Source: Viscum album
Lineage: Eukaryota > Streptophyta > Magnoliopsida > Santalales > Viscaceae
DNA length: 64,000 nt
Direction of reading: 5' to 3'
Assembly: GCA_963277665.1 (NCBI GenBank)
Contig: OY728125.1
Span: 1,714,378,889 to 1,714,442,888, forward strand
A program made the translations under genes and the position numbers. The notes under the pieces are model-generated. The model was given only the letters and a program-made list of their open reading frames with translations. It had not been told where the DNA came from and made no database searches. The first letter of the stretch is position 1. Every line of letters begins with the position of its first letter. Positions 46,301 through 57,623 of this stretch are shown here, in pieces.

Positions 46301-46847
46301 GATGAATAAATCCCTTATCAAGAATATTTTGCAACTGAATATTGAGGTCTTTCAGCTCAGAAGGTTCTATATAATAAAATAGTATATAAATCAACTACAT
46401 ACCCAACACCAAATTGATCGAGAAATCTACCTCCCTCTATAGAGGAAGTCCAAATAAGTCATCTTAGAAAGCCTTAGGGAAATATCAAACAACCCAAGGA
46501 AGAACAAAAGTAGATGAAATATCATTAGGGTCAAATTTAATGGTTTACATTAGACTCCTGGCCTTTTGGTGAAAAGGTCTTTCATGACTATCCCTTAAAT
46601 CCCACTCTCTCTAAAACACACAAGATCTCTCATCGATAGAAAAGAACGTGACACGCTGATGATAACAATCAATCTCATCTCGATGATAAACTTCCTAATA
46701 TATCCTAATGATGATGTCAAAAAGATCTATATTGAGAACTGGGAAGACCAAGACTAAATCTACATCATCTATCTAAAGAGAACAAGATAGACAATAGAAC
46801 CCTTTCTCTTTCATATTCCCAAGAGGCATTGTAATCTACATACCAAA

Positions 46848-47036
46848 TTAAATGAGCTCCATTAAAATGTTTATCACATCCACAAAATAGGAAGATATAA
46901 AAGTGTGTGAGGCACATGTATAAAATAGAGCATTAGTTATAGGAGATGCAAAAAATATAGTACCTCTCACTATAGTCGGACCTGCATTATCTCCCACTAG
47001 AAACTCATACACAAGGTAAATGTGATTCACTTTCAA
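46848..47036 (-). pseudogene. gypsy aspartic protease remnant, catalytic Asp lost
   Basis: The 62-codon minus frame contains VRGTIFFASPITNALF then YTCASHTFISSYF (codons 39-51). It aligns with gypsy protease ...ALFDTGASHSFIS..F. The catalytic D-T/S-G triplet is Y-T-C, so the enzyme would be dead even if translated. It lies between the gag region and RT as expected. Confidence 0.8.
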
Positions 47037-48340
47037 GGCCTATGGTTGGAGCCTTTTGGAATTTAAATATTCTAACTACACCACAGTGGCCTTTGGAGTT
47101 GAAGATCCCTACCCATATCATGGAATAGATAAATCCTAGAAGAAACACTATAGATGGCCTCGGTGGCCACAAGCACTGCAATTCTATATGGGTGTGCCCA
47201 AGACCATTGGGTATAGACTACCTTTCCATACAGATAACAAGTATGGGGTGCACTAATGGTTTCTGCTGATAGTGTATAGGAGGACCACTACTAAGAACCA
47301 CATCCACCACCCTTTAGATTATCATGACACTTCCTCTTCTTTCCTTAAATATAATTGAAACTGGCACTGGGTGGAAGAGAAGAGCCATAGAGGCCAATAT
47401 TGCCTATCATATAAATTTATGTCATCATATATTTTCTAACTATGTTAGCATAGGTGATAGGATTAAACATATATACCTATAATAATAATTCAGTTCATAA
47501 ACCCTACAAGTTTTTTTGAGCCCTCATTTGATCATTCATCATCAGCTGTGAAGAAAAAAAAACCATATCTGTGTAACGGTTGGTATATTTTGACACTAAA
47601 CACTCTCCTTAATATAAAGAGAGGAACTCCAAATACATAACTATCATTAGATATTTTGGGTACAAATATTGAAATAAAAGAGACTTGAATCCCTTCCACT
47701 CTAATCCCACATATCGGTTTTTCTATACCATAGAATCCCACCACTACATGCTAAGACCCTCGAGCTTTAATAGTACACAATTCTCCTTAAAAGACTCAAT
47801 TTTCTCCAAGAATTTTAAGACTTTATAGATCTTATCCAACTAATCCTTTACCATTTGGGGTTCATTTTTACCTTTAAAATAAGGGGTCTTCTTGCATAGT
47901 AACTCTCATGCATTGATCTATGTCTCCTCTAGCTCTTGGTTTCACCTCAATAGCTTGGTTATGAACCAGTGGTACATTCTGGTCCACAACACAAATTGCT
48001 CGTATGATAGCCTCTAAGATATTCTAATCCATGGGAGGATTCCCTTAATGAGTATCTCACGTTTCACCCTCCTATAGAACCCTCAGAAGATGTCTCAAAG
48101 GCCTGTTTATACATACCAAAAGTAGAAATAAATGATCAAAAAATGAAACAATCTCAGTTTAAACCAGAAGAATATAAAAAAACTGAGATCAAGGTCAAAA
48201 ACCAACACAAGAGACACACATCCCAACATCCCATGACTAATTAAGTCTCATCACGACAAGAGCTGGTTAGGAACTCACTGAAACCAACCTATCAAGTCCT
48301 AACAATCTTATATCCTGTCAACCAACTTCCCAATAATGAT
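47037..48340 (-). other. gag region of the chromovirus-like element, heavily decayed
   Basis: By position this should encode gag. A weak minus-strand CYLYGK near 47230 may be a zinc-knuckle remnant. No capsid signature could be read, and the 70-codon frame 47744-47532 has no clear match. Assigned by position only. Confidence 0.45.
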
Positions 48341-48342
48341 CA

Positions 48343-48365
48343 TAACCATGTTTTGATACAAAATT
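48343..48365 (-). promoter_or_regulatory. primer-binding site of the chromovirus-like element
   Basis: On the minus strand TTTTGTATCAAAACATGGTT follows the LTR end ACA. It aligns with TTGGTATCAGAGCAAGGTT with a few substitutions, so tRNA-Met priming is likely. Confidence 0.55.
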
Positions 48366-48845
48366 GTCACATCCCAGCCCAGAAAAGTTATCCAACCAGG
48401 ATCTGAACTGGGCCATGAAAAGACCCTAAGGGTGTTCCTGATCCCCACGGGTTGGTGATTAGTACCCAATCAATCAGCAACAACCTGAGGGAATGATTTT
48501 TACAACCAAAAATAAAATACATGGCATATATATATATATATATAATGAAAATCAAAAGATAAATATGTCATAAACAAAATAGTGTCAACATAAGGGATAT
48601 AACCAAAAGTAGCATGATAAAAACCCAAGGTACATGTCTAAAAAAACCAAAAAGGATAACAAAGAAAATTTACAATCAAATACTCTGCATGATATGTGGG
48701 AAACATCCCACCATCTCACCACCAACTACCCATACCCACCTAACATAAGTCTCACTGCCTAACTGTGGCACCTTTACCTTTCCTATGTTATGAAGATAAT
48801 TGTAACTTATGATAAGTCTATAAATGGGTCTAAAGGGATTCAATT
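48366..48845 (-). repeat. 5' LTR of the chromovirus-like element, truncated
   Basis: From TGTCACATCCCAGCCC it matches 41378 onward (CTGATCCCCACGGGTTGG, CTCTGCATGATATGTGGGAAA, ACCATCTCACCACC). Similarity fades near 48845, so only about 0.5 kb of the expected 2.2 kb is left. It carries a (TA)n run at 48519-48542. Confidence 0.72.
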
Positions 48846-49079
48846 ATGGGGAAAAGTTCACAAGTATTATAAAAAAAGTTACTTATGTAGGTAGTCCTCA
48901 AATACACTAAGCCTTTCATTCTTGGGATAGTTTTATTATCATGAGATGTAATGTTTAAATTTTAGAAATGATATAAAATAATGTTATGTTTATATTGGAT
49001 TATCTCACTTGGTATCAATGCCTATGTGTAAAGTATTATTTTCACACTGGTCTTGGTATTGTGGGTCTGGGGTTCCTCA
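48846..49079 (+). repeat. end of the gag-protease element's 5' LTR
   Basis: Ends GGGTCTGGGGTTCCTCA and is followed at once by GTTGGTATTAGAGC, the same junction as the LTR end at 56832. It is interpreted as the continuation of the LTR fragment cut at 41377. Confidence 0.5.
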
Positions 49080-49100
49080 GTTGGTATTAGAGCAAGTTTT
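49080..49100 (+). promoter_or_regulatory. primer-binding site of the gag-protease element
   Basis: GTTGGTATTAGAGCAAG differs by one base from the tRNA-Met-type site GTTGGTATCAGAG seen at 56833. Confidence 0.75.
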
Positions 49101-49658
49101 AGTAATTTTGTAGGATCAGGGTAGTTATTTTGAGGATTATAATGAGAAAACTTTAGTGAAAACCCAAGGGATAAGTCTAAATGTAGGATAACATCTTAAA
49201 ATTTTAGTGAAGTTTTGAGTGTATGGTTTTCCTTGCAATAAATTCCATATCTTGATACTAAAAGCGAATAAAGGATCTAGTACAGATGTACTTAGGATTA
49301 GTAACCCTAAAGGGGTTGTATTAGGTATTAACTTAATCATCACTTAGTGCATGAAAAAGAGTCATAACTACACACCTGGTTTGAAATTAATAAGGGGTGA
49401 ACTTTGGTTGATCACATTCACTTTATGAGTTATTGCAAAGGATTTTTTATGATGTGGAATTAGGTTAAGAAGTAGAAGAGAACCTACCTTAAAGAAACCA
49501 AGATTAAACTGAGAGTGATTTAGGTTGAACTAAAAGCTAACGTGGTGATTTCAAAGAGTAATATATTTCGAGGTTGATTTTTCCATGAGATTGATTATGA
49601 TAATTCTCTTATGATATTAATTTTTCATCACTCATGTTAACCCATTTTGGTTTTAGTA

Positions 49659-50720
49659 ATGGATAGGGAAAGTATAAATCTAGTTAATAATGGGTTTCAT
49701 GGGAAATGAAGTGATTTTCCTAATGATAAATCTAACGAGATGGGAGTAGGAGTACATAATCTTTTGAAGATTCTCACTAAACTCTCTCAACCTATGAATA
49801 ATAAAAAAGATCGCGTTGAGCTCTTGAATGCTCCATGGAAGGAACAACTTACTACTCTGATTCTTTCCTGTGGAAATGTTCACCTTCCATTAGTGTCTAT
49901 TCTAATCCACCTATTGGTTATCAATGAATCAATGTTATGTAAAATATATTTTCCATTTTAAAGTGATCAGAACATGAGAAGGGTTATCTAGTAATTTAGA
50001 GTTTGGATGGTGAAGTCGACCAATGGTGGACTCTCATTAAAGCATACAATGGAAAAGGAGGAAGTAGACACTATGAAATGGGTGGAGTTCAAGAAAGTAT
50101 TCTTCACCAAGTACTTTCCTCAATCTCTTGACATTAAAATGGAGTGATAATTCCTAGAGATAAAAAAAAGGAGGATGAATCCATTGGAACTTATGAGGAT
50201 AACTTTACAAGACTTTCAAGGTATGCCTATAGTTTTATTACTAACTCTAAAATTAAGATCAAATGATTCTTTAATGGATTAAAACCAAGTCTTCAAAAGG
50301 AATTATCTACAAGAGACTTTTGTAGCTAAAACTAAATTGTTCGATGTGAACTTAAAGTGGATATAGAAACTCGAGACTCATTATTTCAGAGATAATAAAA
50401 TTAAAATGGAGTTTCATGGAAATTATAATGATAAATAACATAGGGGAATGAAATTCCAATCACGTACATGCCAAAAATATGGGAACAAGTATCCAAGTGA
50501 TTGTCAAAAAGGAAATGGAGAATGTTTTGAGTGTGAAAGGCTTGGCTATAAAGCTCATGATTTTCCTAAAGGGGTGAATAGTCCAACCGATGAAACATGT
50601 GAGGCAAAGGTCCCAAATAATGCTCCACCCACACATCAATGTTTTTTATGCAAGGATTTTATGCATTTTGAAAATCAATTCCATGACTCAAAGTCTAATG
50701 ATCATAATAGGAATGACTAA
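49659..50720 (+). pseudogene. gypsy gag remnant with zinc knuckle
   Basis: A frame opens with ATG at 49659 (MDRESINLVNNGFHGK, then a stop) and continues as EMGVGVHNLLKILTKLSQPM to 49961. After frameshifts the capsid reads EVDQWWTLIKAYNG (50013 on) and, in another frame, MKWVEFKKVFFTKYFPQSLD (50073 on), the conserved W..F...F...YFP block of gypsy gag. The piece 50448-50720 reads CQKYGNKYPSDCQKGNGECF then ECERLGYKAHDFPKG, a decayed CCHC zinc knuckle that binds RNA in working gag proteins. Frames are mixed, so no full protein is made. Confidence 0.82.
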
Positions 50721-50969
50721 TCTCTAAAACCATGGGAATATAGATGAACCTATGTGATGACTATCATTGAAGTGTATTTTGGTAATTAAGTAACACTTAT
50801 CCTCCACTCTATAGTTTTAGATGACTTATTGGAATTTGATTTTTGGGACCCTAGTATATTTAGGAATTTTGTAAGAGAATTAAATTTCCACCATGATTAT
50901 TTGACTATCGTATTGTGATTTTTCCCCAATATTATGTTTATGGGAATATACTTCATATGAATCTTATTA

Positions 50970-51110
50970 ATTCTTCTTTTAGAGGAATTTGATGAGGTTT
51001 TGGGAATTGATTATCTCTCTCTGCATAGATCCCACTCCAATTATGGGAATAAGGATATCATGTTTCATATTTCAAACCAACATATGATCATCTATCAGTG
51101 AAAGGATGAT
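50970..51110 (+). pseudogene. gypsy protease tail remnant
   Basis: EEFDEVLGIDYLSLHRSHSN then KDIMFHISNQHMII resembles the FDVILGMDWLS.H.A.I.C..K.V.F block downstream of the gypsy protease active site. About 130 bp later the 3' LTR begins, so RT, RNase H and integrase are absent. The element was either deleted or always non-autonomous. Confidence 0.68.
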
Positions 51111-51236
51111 CATAAACTCTCTAGGAAAACCAATTCCATTGTATGAGTCATGATACCAAGTCATGAGTGATGTTTAGTTCTAATTATTAGAGAAAACTCA
51201 ATATTATAATTGAACTACTGTGAGAAAAAAGATACA

Positions 51237-52624
51237 TGTAACAACCCAAAGTATTCCAATAGAAAATTCCCTTCTTATATCTATGTCATAAAAACACAAA
51301 ATAAAGAACTACTAAGTGATAAGTGACCTTTAAACATAATTTTGTCACCCCTATGCTTGGAATTTTAAAAATCTGACATACACGGTTGTGCTTAAGATAG
51401 TTTTTGGTGTCTAATGAAACAAAAAAATTTTTTGGTGAATAGTAACCTACCCTTATGAATAGTAATATGACCCTTAGGAATAGTAAATAAGAGTAATATT
51501 GCCTATGAATAATAAAATAAAATTTAGACATCATAGAAAGTGATAATTTGACCTTAGTAAACGTTTTTGGTATTTTATAAGTCATAAATAAATAATTATA
51601 ATTAATTAATTAATTTAAAAGAATATTTATTCCCCTAGAATTTATTCATAAAGTATTGAATAAATTTATAATAGTTTTTAGATAATTTTATAATACCCTA
51701 TGTAATTTTTGAAAGAACTATAAAATCAGTTTTAATCTTAAAAACTGTTTTTTTAAGTAAATTATGATTTTATTTAAATAATAAATTAATAATATTTAGA
51801 AAATTATTTTTGAAAAATGGACTTCATTTTTGGATTCTACACGTCGAAAAATGGTTGGGGTAAATATTTGGGATTTTTCTAAGATACTTGAATTTTTGAT
51901 GAATAGTGGAATCCGATAATTCACAATAAAAGCTAAATAATGTATTAATTGAATCATCGATGATGTTCTGCTGATGTAAGCCCACTTGGTTCGGGATTAC
52001 ATTATAAAATTACTATTATTGGTCATCCAAGACTCACTATTCCTTGTTCTTGGTGAAATTAATAAACTAATCAATTTTACATTAAGGAAACCCCTCTCCC
52101 CTCCACTATAAAAGCCACCCTTCACTCCCTCTTTTCCTCACACCTCTCAAGCTCCAAGACTTCTCTAAACTCTACCCAAAAACCTTCCCTAGCTCATCCC
52201 CCACGTCCAAAAGCTTCTGGTCTCATCAAAATACCAAGCCTAGCTTCCTTAAAGAGGATCTCAAGAGAAGGATTCTAAAGGTAATTTCTCTCTCTCTTCT
52301 CCTTTAATTTCCTTTCAAGTTCAAGTTCATTTCTTGATCTCTCCCTACCTATCTTCATCCAAATTGTTCTGTAAATCCAGTATTATATATATACTGTAAT
52401 ATTATGATTCTAATGTTATATTATATCACCCCACACCCTTTCCCTCTTCCTTTTATTTTATTAAAGAGAACGTTGTTCATGTGGTGATAATTTATCACCT
52501 TTAAAAACGACATGTTCTCTTCTTCCATTTCTACCTTCAAATCTGGTCATGAAACCATTTTTATGGTTGAACCAGAATATTTTATATGTATTATGTTCTA
52601 TTTTAAGTTCTTAAAATAACCTAT
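51237..52624 (+). repeat. 3' LTR of the gag-protease element, left piece
   Basis: Starts TGTAACAACCCAAAG. It shares AATCTGACATACACGGTTG, TTTTTGGTGAATAGTAAC, a TATA box ACTATAAAAGCC (52105-52116), a C-rich leader and AAAG|GTAATTTCTC (near 52280) with the younger LTR at 52625. It is cut at CCTAT by that younger element and resumes at 63246. Confidence 0.75.
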
Positions 52625-54444
52625 TGTAACAGCCCGAGATTTTATGAAAAATATTCTTTTTAATTTTATTAATGTCTTGTGTTGTACGCTACACCAAAAG
52701 GAGCTTGCACAACACACATCCTTGACTTGCCTTGCATTACACGCAATCGTGACCTTCCTCGATAGCATGTATAGTACGCAATAACGAGTTTCACTAGACA
52801 ACAATATGCTATTAAAATATTATTAAAACTAGTCGTTATGAATAGTAATAACCACTTTTTGAAATTTTGTAAATTTTATTTTTCAAAATGGAATTCATTT
52901 TTAGATTCGTAATATCGAAATTAGCTTAGGGTGAAATTTTGGTACTTTTCGGATAACTTTCATATTCTGATGAATAGTGAAAATTACTTTTTTAATCGAA
53001 ATAATTAATAGTGATAAATTATTAATTTGAGTGGTTTTAAAGTATATTTAGAATATATTTTTACAATTTAATACAATGTTGGTCATTGGATGTAATTTCA
53101 CATTTAAACCAGTTATAAACTAGTGTCAATCTTTTGATAGTTATTATCTCTTAAAAACACGCTATTTGTTTTGACGACGAGAATTAATTTTTAAATTAGT
53201 TAATGCAACTGATATGTTTTTAATTTGGTAAAATAGACATCATTTTTGAGTTCATAATATCAAATATAGCTTAGGCCTAATTTTTGGTATTTTTCTGAAA
53301 ACTTTCAATTTTCGATGAATAGTGAAACCACTAAGTGGTAGGTTAAAAACTGAATTTTGCACAAAACTTAATTTTACCGCTTCTGTGAATGGAATTTCAA
53401 AAATCCGAGAGACACGGTTAATATCAAGGACTAAAATGTGGTTCAATGAGATGAAAATAATTTTTGGTGAATAGTAACTTTTTACTTTTTTTTACCACGG
53501 TTAAAAGTAAATAGGGTAATTAAGGGTAAAGATGATATTATTATTACCCTAACACATGTCCTAATTCTATTGGATAAGTGAAATTCGATCAAAAACAAAC
53601 TTAGGAATAAAATATGACCATTTAGGCCCACATGGATTAGATTAGGACATTTATTATTAATTTATTTAAAGAAGGGTTAAAAGAGTTAAAATCAAAGTTT
53701 ATTTACAAAAACATTTTTAATATGGGGTTATACATAAGATAAATTCGACTATAAATATTAATTAGAAATATAAAAAGATTTCCTACATAATGGTATTTTA
53801 TTTGTAATTTTTAGACATTATATAATTTAATTTATTTATGACACAAAGATGATGCAGTAATTATCTTATTAATGAAATATTGACATAATTGATGTTATAA
53901 ATACCAAAATAAATATAATTTGAGACTTTTTATGAATTACACTAATTTTATAGGTTACTATGAAATATTAGTGTTGATTTAATCAACTTGGTTCGAACAT
54001 ATAATTCTGTTATGACTTTCAAAAAAATCATATATCAAATAGTGTCAAAATTGACACAAAATAGTTTTTAAATCAAATATTATATTATTAATTGTTATTT
54101 TATTCCTAAAAATCTAAGGTTCGGACAAATTACTTAGATAAGGATATATATGTTAATAATAAACAATGTGGGGTTCGTTTGGCATGTTATAGTAAGTGTA
54201 TTAACCATATAGTGTAAGAAAACAAAAAGACACGGTAAAAGTTAAATTATTTAACTTAGAGTTAAATCTAATTGATAAGGTTAAAATAATAACCTAAACT
54301 TGTCTAAATCCTATTGGTTGATAGGATTTCGACCCATCCCCACTTTAGCTCCGAAATAAGACCCTTCGTAACCATTATAAACCGATTTTGACTTTAATAT
54401 AAAATAATATTTTGAGATATTCCTAAGGTGCCCCTCTCCTCCCT

Positions 54445-54451
54445 TATAAAA
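54445..54451 (+). promoter_or_regulatory. TATA box of the 5' LTR
   Basis: TATAAAA in CCCTTATAAAAGGACACC, followed by a CT-rich leader. The same box stands at 60860-60866 in the 3' LTR, at 15083 and at 52107 in the older LTRs. Transcription probably begins near 54475. Confidence 0.75.
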
Positions 54452-54618
54452 GGACACCTCCTCCCCCTCCTCCTCACACCAATTTGAGCACTCAATCTCG
54501 GCCAACCCCTGCCAAAATCCCTTCTACACTTCCCTAGAATAATCCTAGAGGTTCTGGTCTTCCTCAAAGACCAATTTTAGTGCCCTAAGAGGAGGTCTCA
54601 AATAGGCGCTTCAAAGAA

Positions 54619-54627
54619 GAGGTAATT
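54619..54627 (+). promoter_or_regulatory. splice-donor-like site in the LTR leader
   Basis: AAGAG|GTAATT lies about 150 bp after the expected transcription start. The GTAAT core recurs at the same place in the LTRs at 13746 (GAGAGGTAATG), 51237 (AAAGGTAATTT) and 59042. Matching acceptor-like CTCTTTTGCAG (ends 56518) and CTTTTCCCCAG (ends 56627) lie near the LTR end. Splicing is inferred, not shown. Confidence 0.4.
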
Positions 54628-54673
54628 TCCGTTACCAATTCTTTCACCTTTATTTCTTCTTCCACTTCTTCTT

Positions 54674-54755
54674 ATTAGGTTGTTTCATTATGAAGTAATA
54701 ACATTAGTATCACTAATATACTGATATGTTATTATAAGTATGAAACAATCCTAAT
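54674..54755 (+). repeat. leader inverted repeat H0
   Basis: Arms ATTAGGTTGTTTCAT and ATGAAACAATCCTAAT, with further pairing of AATAACAT to ATGTTATT inside. The counterpart in the 3' LTR is 61089-61170. A decayed form (AATTATTATAACAT with ATGTTATTATACTAATT) stands at 15329-15380 in the old LTR. Confidence 0.75.
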
Positions 54756-54787
54756 TCACCATCTATCCATCCTACGGAAAACGAAAT

Positions 54788-54832
54788 CACCGCGCGTGCG
54801 TACGTTCGGAATACCGTCTCCACGCTGTGGTG
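54788..54832 (+). repeat. leader hairpin H1 with shared apical segment
   Basis: Arms CACCGCGCGTG and CACGCTGTGGTG pair as GCGTG/CACGC and CACC/GGTG around a small internal loop. The 22-nt apical segment, 54799-54820, contains CGTACGTTCGG and ACCGTCTC. The 3' LTR copy is 61203-61247. Confidence 0.7.
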
Positions 54833-54973
54833 TAATCTGTTTTTCCACCAACACCTTACATGGATGGGTATTATGGTGTAAAGAATAACTATACATAGTT
54901 ATTATAACATCATAATGATTCTGATATATTGTATCATCCACTCCAATTCAATTCAATAATTATGGAAATGATA

Positions 54974-55020
54974 TCATCGCTCGTGCGTACGTACGGACTA
55001 CCGTCTCCACGACGCGATGA
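54974..55020 (+). repeat. leader hairpin H2 with shared apical segment
   Basis: Arms TCATCGCTCGTG and CACGACGCGATGA pair along 12 bp with one bulged base. The apical 22 nt (54986-55007) contain CGTACGTACGG and ACTACCGTCTC. The 3' LTR copy is 61389-61435. Confidence 0.8.
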
Positions 55021-55168
55021 GATTCATTCTCAATGATTAACCATTCATGAATGATTATAAAGTATATATAATAAGTACTAATGAAATATATTACATAATA
55101 ATGATACTGGATTTATGTATATTTATATGTTTTTCATCTACTTACTTCCATTCAAGACAATAAGGAAA

Positions 55169-55224
55169 GAAAAACAGCGTTCATGCGTACGTACGGACTA
55201 CCGTCTCCATGAACGGTGTTTTTC
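55169..55224 (+). repeat. leader hairpin H3 with shared apical segment
   Basis: Arms GAAAAACAGCGTTCATG and CATGAACGGTGTTTTTC pair at 16 of 17 positions. The apical 22 nt (55186-55207) are identical to those of H2. The 3' LTR copy is 61584-61639. The arms have no similarity to those of H1 or H2 apart from the innermost TG/CA. Confidence 0.85.
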
Positions 55225-56832
55225 ATTCCATTTATCTATCTATTATATATATATATATATACTGAATATATATGATATATAAATCATATTTTATATTCTG
55301 GATGTAAGTAAATCATGATATAAGTAATAATAATGTCAAGAACAACAAGTCAAAACACCTACGATAAATGAAACGATTTTACCCAAAACGCTCTTTAACA
55401 TGGAATTTACAAAAGAACGGGTAAAATAAAGTCATAAGTGAACCAAATATGATATCATAACAATTATTATGATTCTGGAATAAGTCAATGACATTATTTA
55501 AATCATTATACAGGAGGTTCGGACACTTACGAAGCAAATCGGACCTAAGGTAAGGGAAAATCTCACAATCTCAATTTTTATCCGAGATTGTTTATACTTT
55601 GAAATTTACTGGGGTGTATTTTATCATCCAAATCCATGTTTCCTCAATATGTAATATTATTTCCATCCACCTACAATTATTTAAATCCAATTTTACCCTT
55701 CGGTGAGTTTTTAGTAAAAGATATGAAAGGAATCTTTTGTCGTTTTTCGTACGAGGTACTTTTTGACTTTTCCGACAAAGTACGAGAAGAATGTTTTTTT
55801 TAACTTAAACGGCACGAAAGGATTTTTACGGTTTTATAAAGCCTTATTTTCATGAAGATTCCTCCAAAAGATTTCATGACTGTTTTCAATAAAATCTCTT
55901 TCTTTTAAAATTGCATGATGTTTTGTGAAAAGAAATTGATTTTGAAGAAGAAAGGATATTTTCCTCAAGAATTCTTTTCAAGCGTTTTATCAAAATTATT
56001 TTCCATCTAAGATAACATAGGGTTCTGTTTCTATCCCTATTATTACATTGATTTGGTTATGTTGTGATGGAATTATTTTTTTGAATTCCTTTATCGTATA
56101 TGAATTGTTTTATGATGTCACGATGTTTACGAATCCCATTTTTACTACATGGGTTTTGAAATGATGTATGATTTATGATTTTGTGGCACACATAAGAATG
56201 GTATCATTATGAGATGGGTGGGACCTATATCTCCCTCCAATGCATTGGGTAAAGATTTTATATCTCATGAGATAGACATGGCTGGAATGGTAGGTTATAC
56301 CGGTTCAGTAAAACAGGACTGAAACGAGGGTTACTCGATTCAGAAAGGGACTTTGTCCACTAAGATAGTCTTGGCAATGAGTCTTGACTAACAAGAAATG
56401 ATTCTCTATGATTATGTGTGCATGCCACTAAGTTTCAAGTTTTATGTTATGATTATGGGGATCTCATTTTCACTACTATGATTTATCCCATGTTATGAAA
56501 TTATGCTCTCTTTTGCAGGTTAAGATTTCCAAAAGTTATGTTCTTATGAATATGATGTGATTGATTTTTCTTTTGTTTACCCTTACTGATCATTTGAGCT
56601 CACCCTTTTATGTTTTCTTTTCCCCAGGATATAAAGAAAGGTTTTAGGTATAAAAAAAAGGGAAGATCTTTATGGGAGATATTGAAGATCTTTCACCACG
56701 ATTAGAAGATTACGTTCCGAGTTTCCAAAGACACTAAACTATTACGATCCTTGTGTGTGTGTTTTTGTTATGTACTAAGTATTCCGCAAATGTAATGTAA
56801 TGTCAATGTACGTCAGGATTTGGGTCTCTACA

Positions 56833-56850
56833 GTTGGTATCAGAGGAAAG
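56833..56850 (+). promoter_or_regulatory. primer-binding site
   Basis: GTTGGTATCAGAGGAAAGG directly follows the LTR terminus ACA. It corresponds to the 3' end of plant initiator tRNA-Met, the common primer of copia and chromovirus elements. Confidence 0.85.
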
Positions 56851-57092
56851 GTTTAGTAAACATTTGGAAACTAGGACGCGAAAACGTTAGTGAGATCCCT
56901 AGAGATATTTCTAAGGTATGTCTAGGGATGTCTCTAAGGTTAAGTATACGTATAGGTTATAGTCCTAGAATTGCGCTAACGATATTAGAATTTATCCTAA
57001 GATGTTAGATATTGAGGGTACTCCCCCTTTATTATGTTGTTTTCCCTAGCATGATTTTTTCCTCTCACACTATTCTTTTTGGGTTTTAGAAA

Positions 57093-57623
57093 ATGGCTGG
57101 AAACAAGATGATTCACGATAATGGAGGATATGATGGACAATGGAATGATATTCTTCATGAGAAACCAAATGAAATGGGATTTGGAAGTCCAAACATCATT
57201 ATTATACCGAATCAGCAATCTCATAATATGATCAATAAAGTAAAATTTGGTAAGTTTCCTGACTCGGCTAATAAGAGAAAGATGGAGTTTCATGATGATC
57301 ATAGAGGAAAGAAAGTTCAATTTCCCCTATGTAAATCATGTGGGAAGAGGCATCAAGGAGAATGTTTCAAAGGAACTGGAAGATGCTTTGGGTGTGGAAA
57401 AGGACACAAAGCCAGTAAGTGCAAAGGAAAAGGTTCAGTTAGCACCAGGGATGAGGATAATGGTATTGCTACGACATCAACAATGGTTAAATGTTTTAAA
57501 TGTGGAATGTACGGGCATTATGCAAACCAATGCCCTAAAGGAAAGTCTCATGAAGAGAATAAGTATGGTTGTATGGGTAGTATTTATGTTGATGATCATG
57601 AAGAGACTACAAATGATATGTGA
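57093..57623 (+). CDS. zinc-knuckle (gag nucleocapsid-like) protein, 176 aa
   Basis: This is an open frame with ATG at 57093, 260 bp after the primer site. It has a polar N-terminal part of about 75 residues without a recognisable capsid, then three CCHC-type motifs: Cys80-Cys83-His87-Cys91, Cys98-Cys101-His105-Cys110 and the canonical Cys134-Cys137-His142-Cys147 (CFKCGMYGHYANQC). The first is CX2CX3HX3C and the second CX2CX3HX4C, each short of the classical spacing. Lys/Gly-rich linkers lie between them and the tail is acidic (DDHEETTNDM). Such domains bind and package element RNA. Full gypsy gag is usually much longer with a W..F....YFP capsid block, which is missing. An overlapping frame (57247-57675) is a shadow. 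Confidence 0.75.
   Translation: MAGNKMIHDNGGYDGQWNDILHEKPNEMGFGSPNIIIIPNQQSHNMINKVKFGKFPDSANKRKMEFHDDHRGKKVQFPLCKSCGKRHQGECFKGTGRCFGCGKGHKASKCKGKGSVSTRDEDNGIATTSTMVKCFKCGMYGHYANQCPKGKSHEENKYGCMGSIYVDDHEETTNDM

Larger units (their letters stand above)
41378..48845 (-). mobile_element. Ty3/gypsy chromovirus-like element, minus strand, decayed
   Basis: Read on the minus strand the order is truncated 5' LTR (48845-48366), primer site, gag region, protease, RT, RNase H, integrase, C-terminal part, polypurine tract and 3' LTR (43592-41378). Integrase after RNase H defines gypsy. The C-terminal PSHVLNWEEIELKLDSS...IPLVKVL block is typical of plant Tekay/Del-type chromoviruses. All domains carry stops or frameshifts. 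It lies in the 5' LTR of a plus-strand gag-protease element. Confidence 0.88.
52625..56832 (+). repeat. 5' LTR, 4.2 kb
   Basis: Runs from TGTAACAGCCCGAG to GGGTCTCTACA. It contains a TATA box at 54445, a C-rich leader, a donor-like site at 54621/54622, four strong inverted repeats (54674-55224), pyrimidine-rich acceptor-like sites near 55512, 56518 and 56627, and GAGCTCACCCTTTT before the last one. No open frame of note. Very long for an LTR. Confidence 0.93.
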
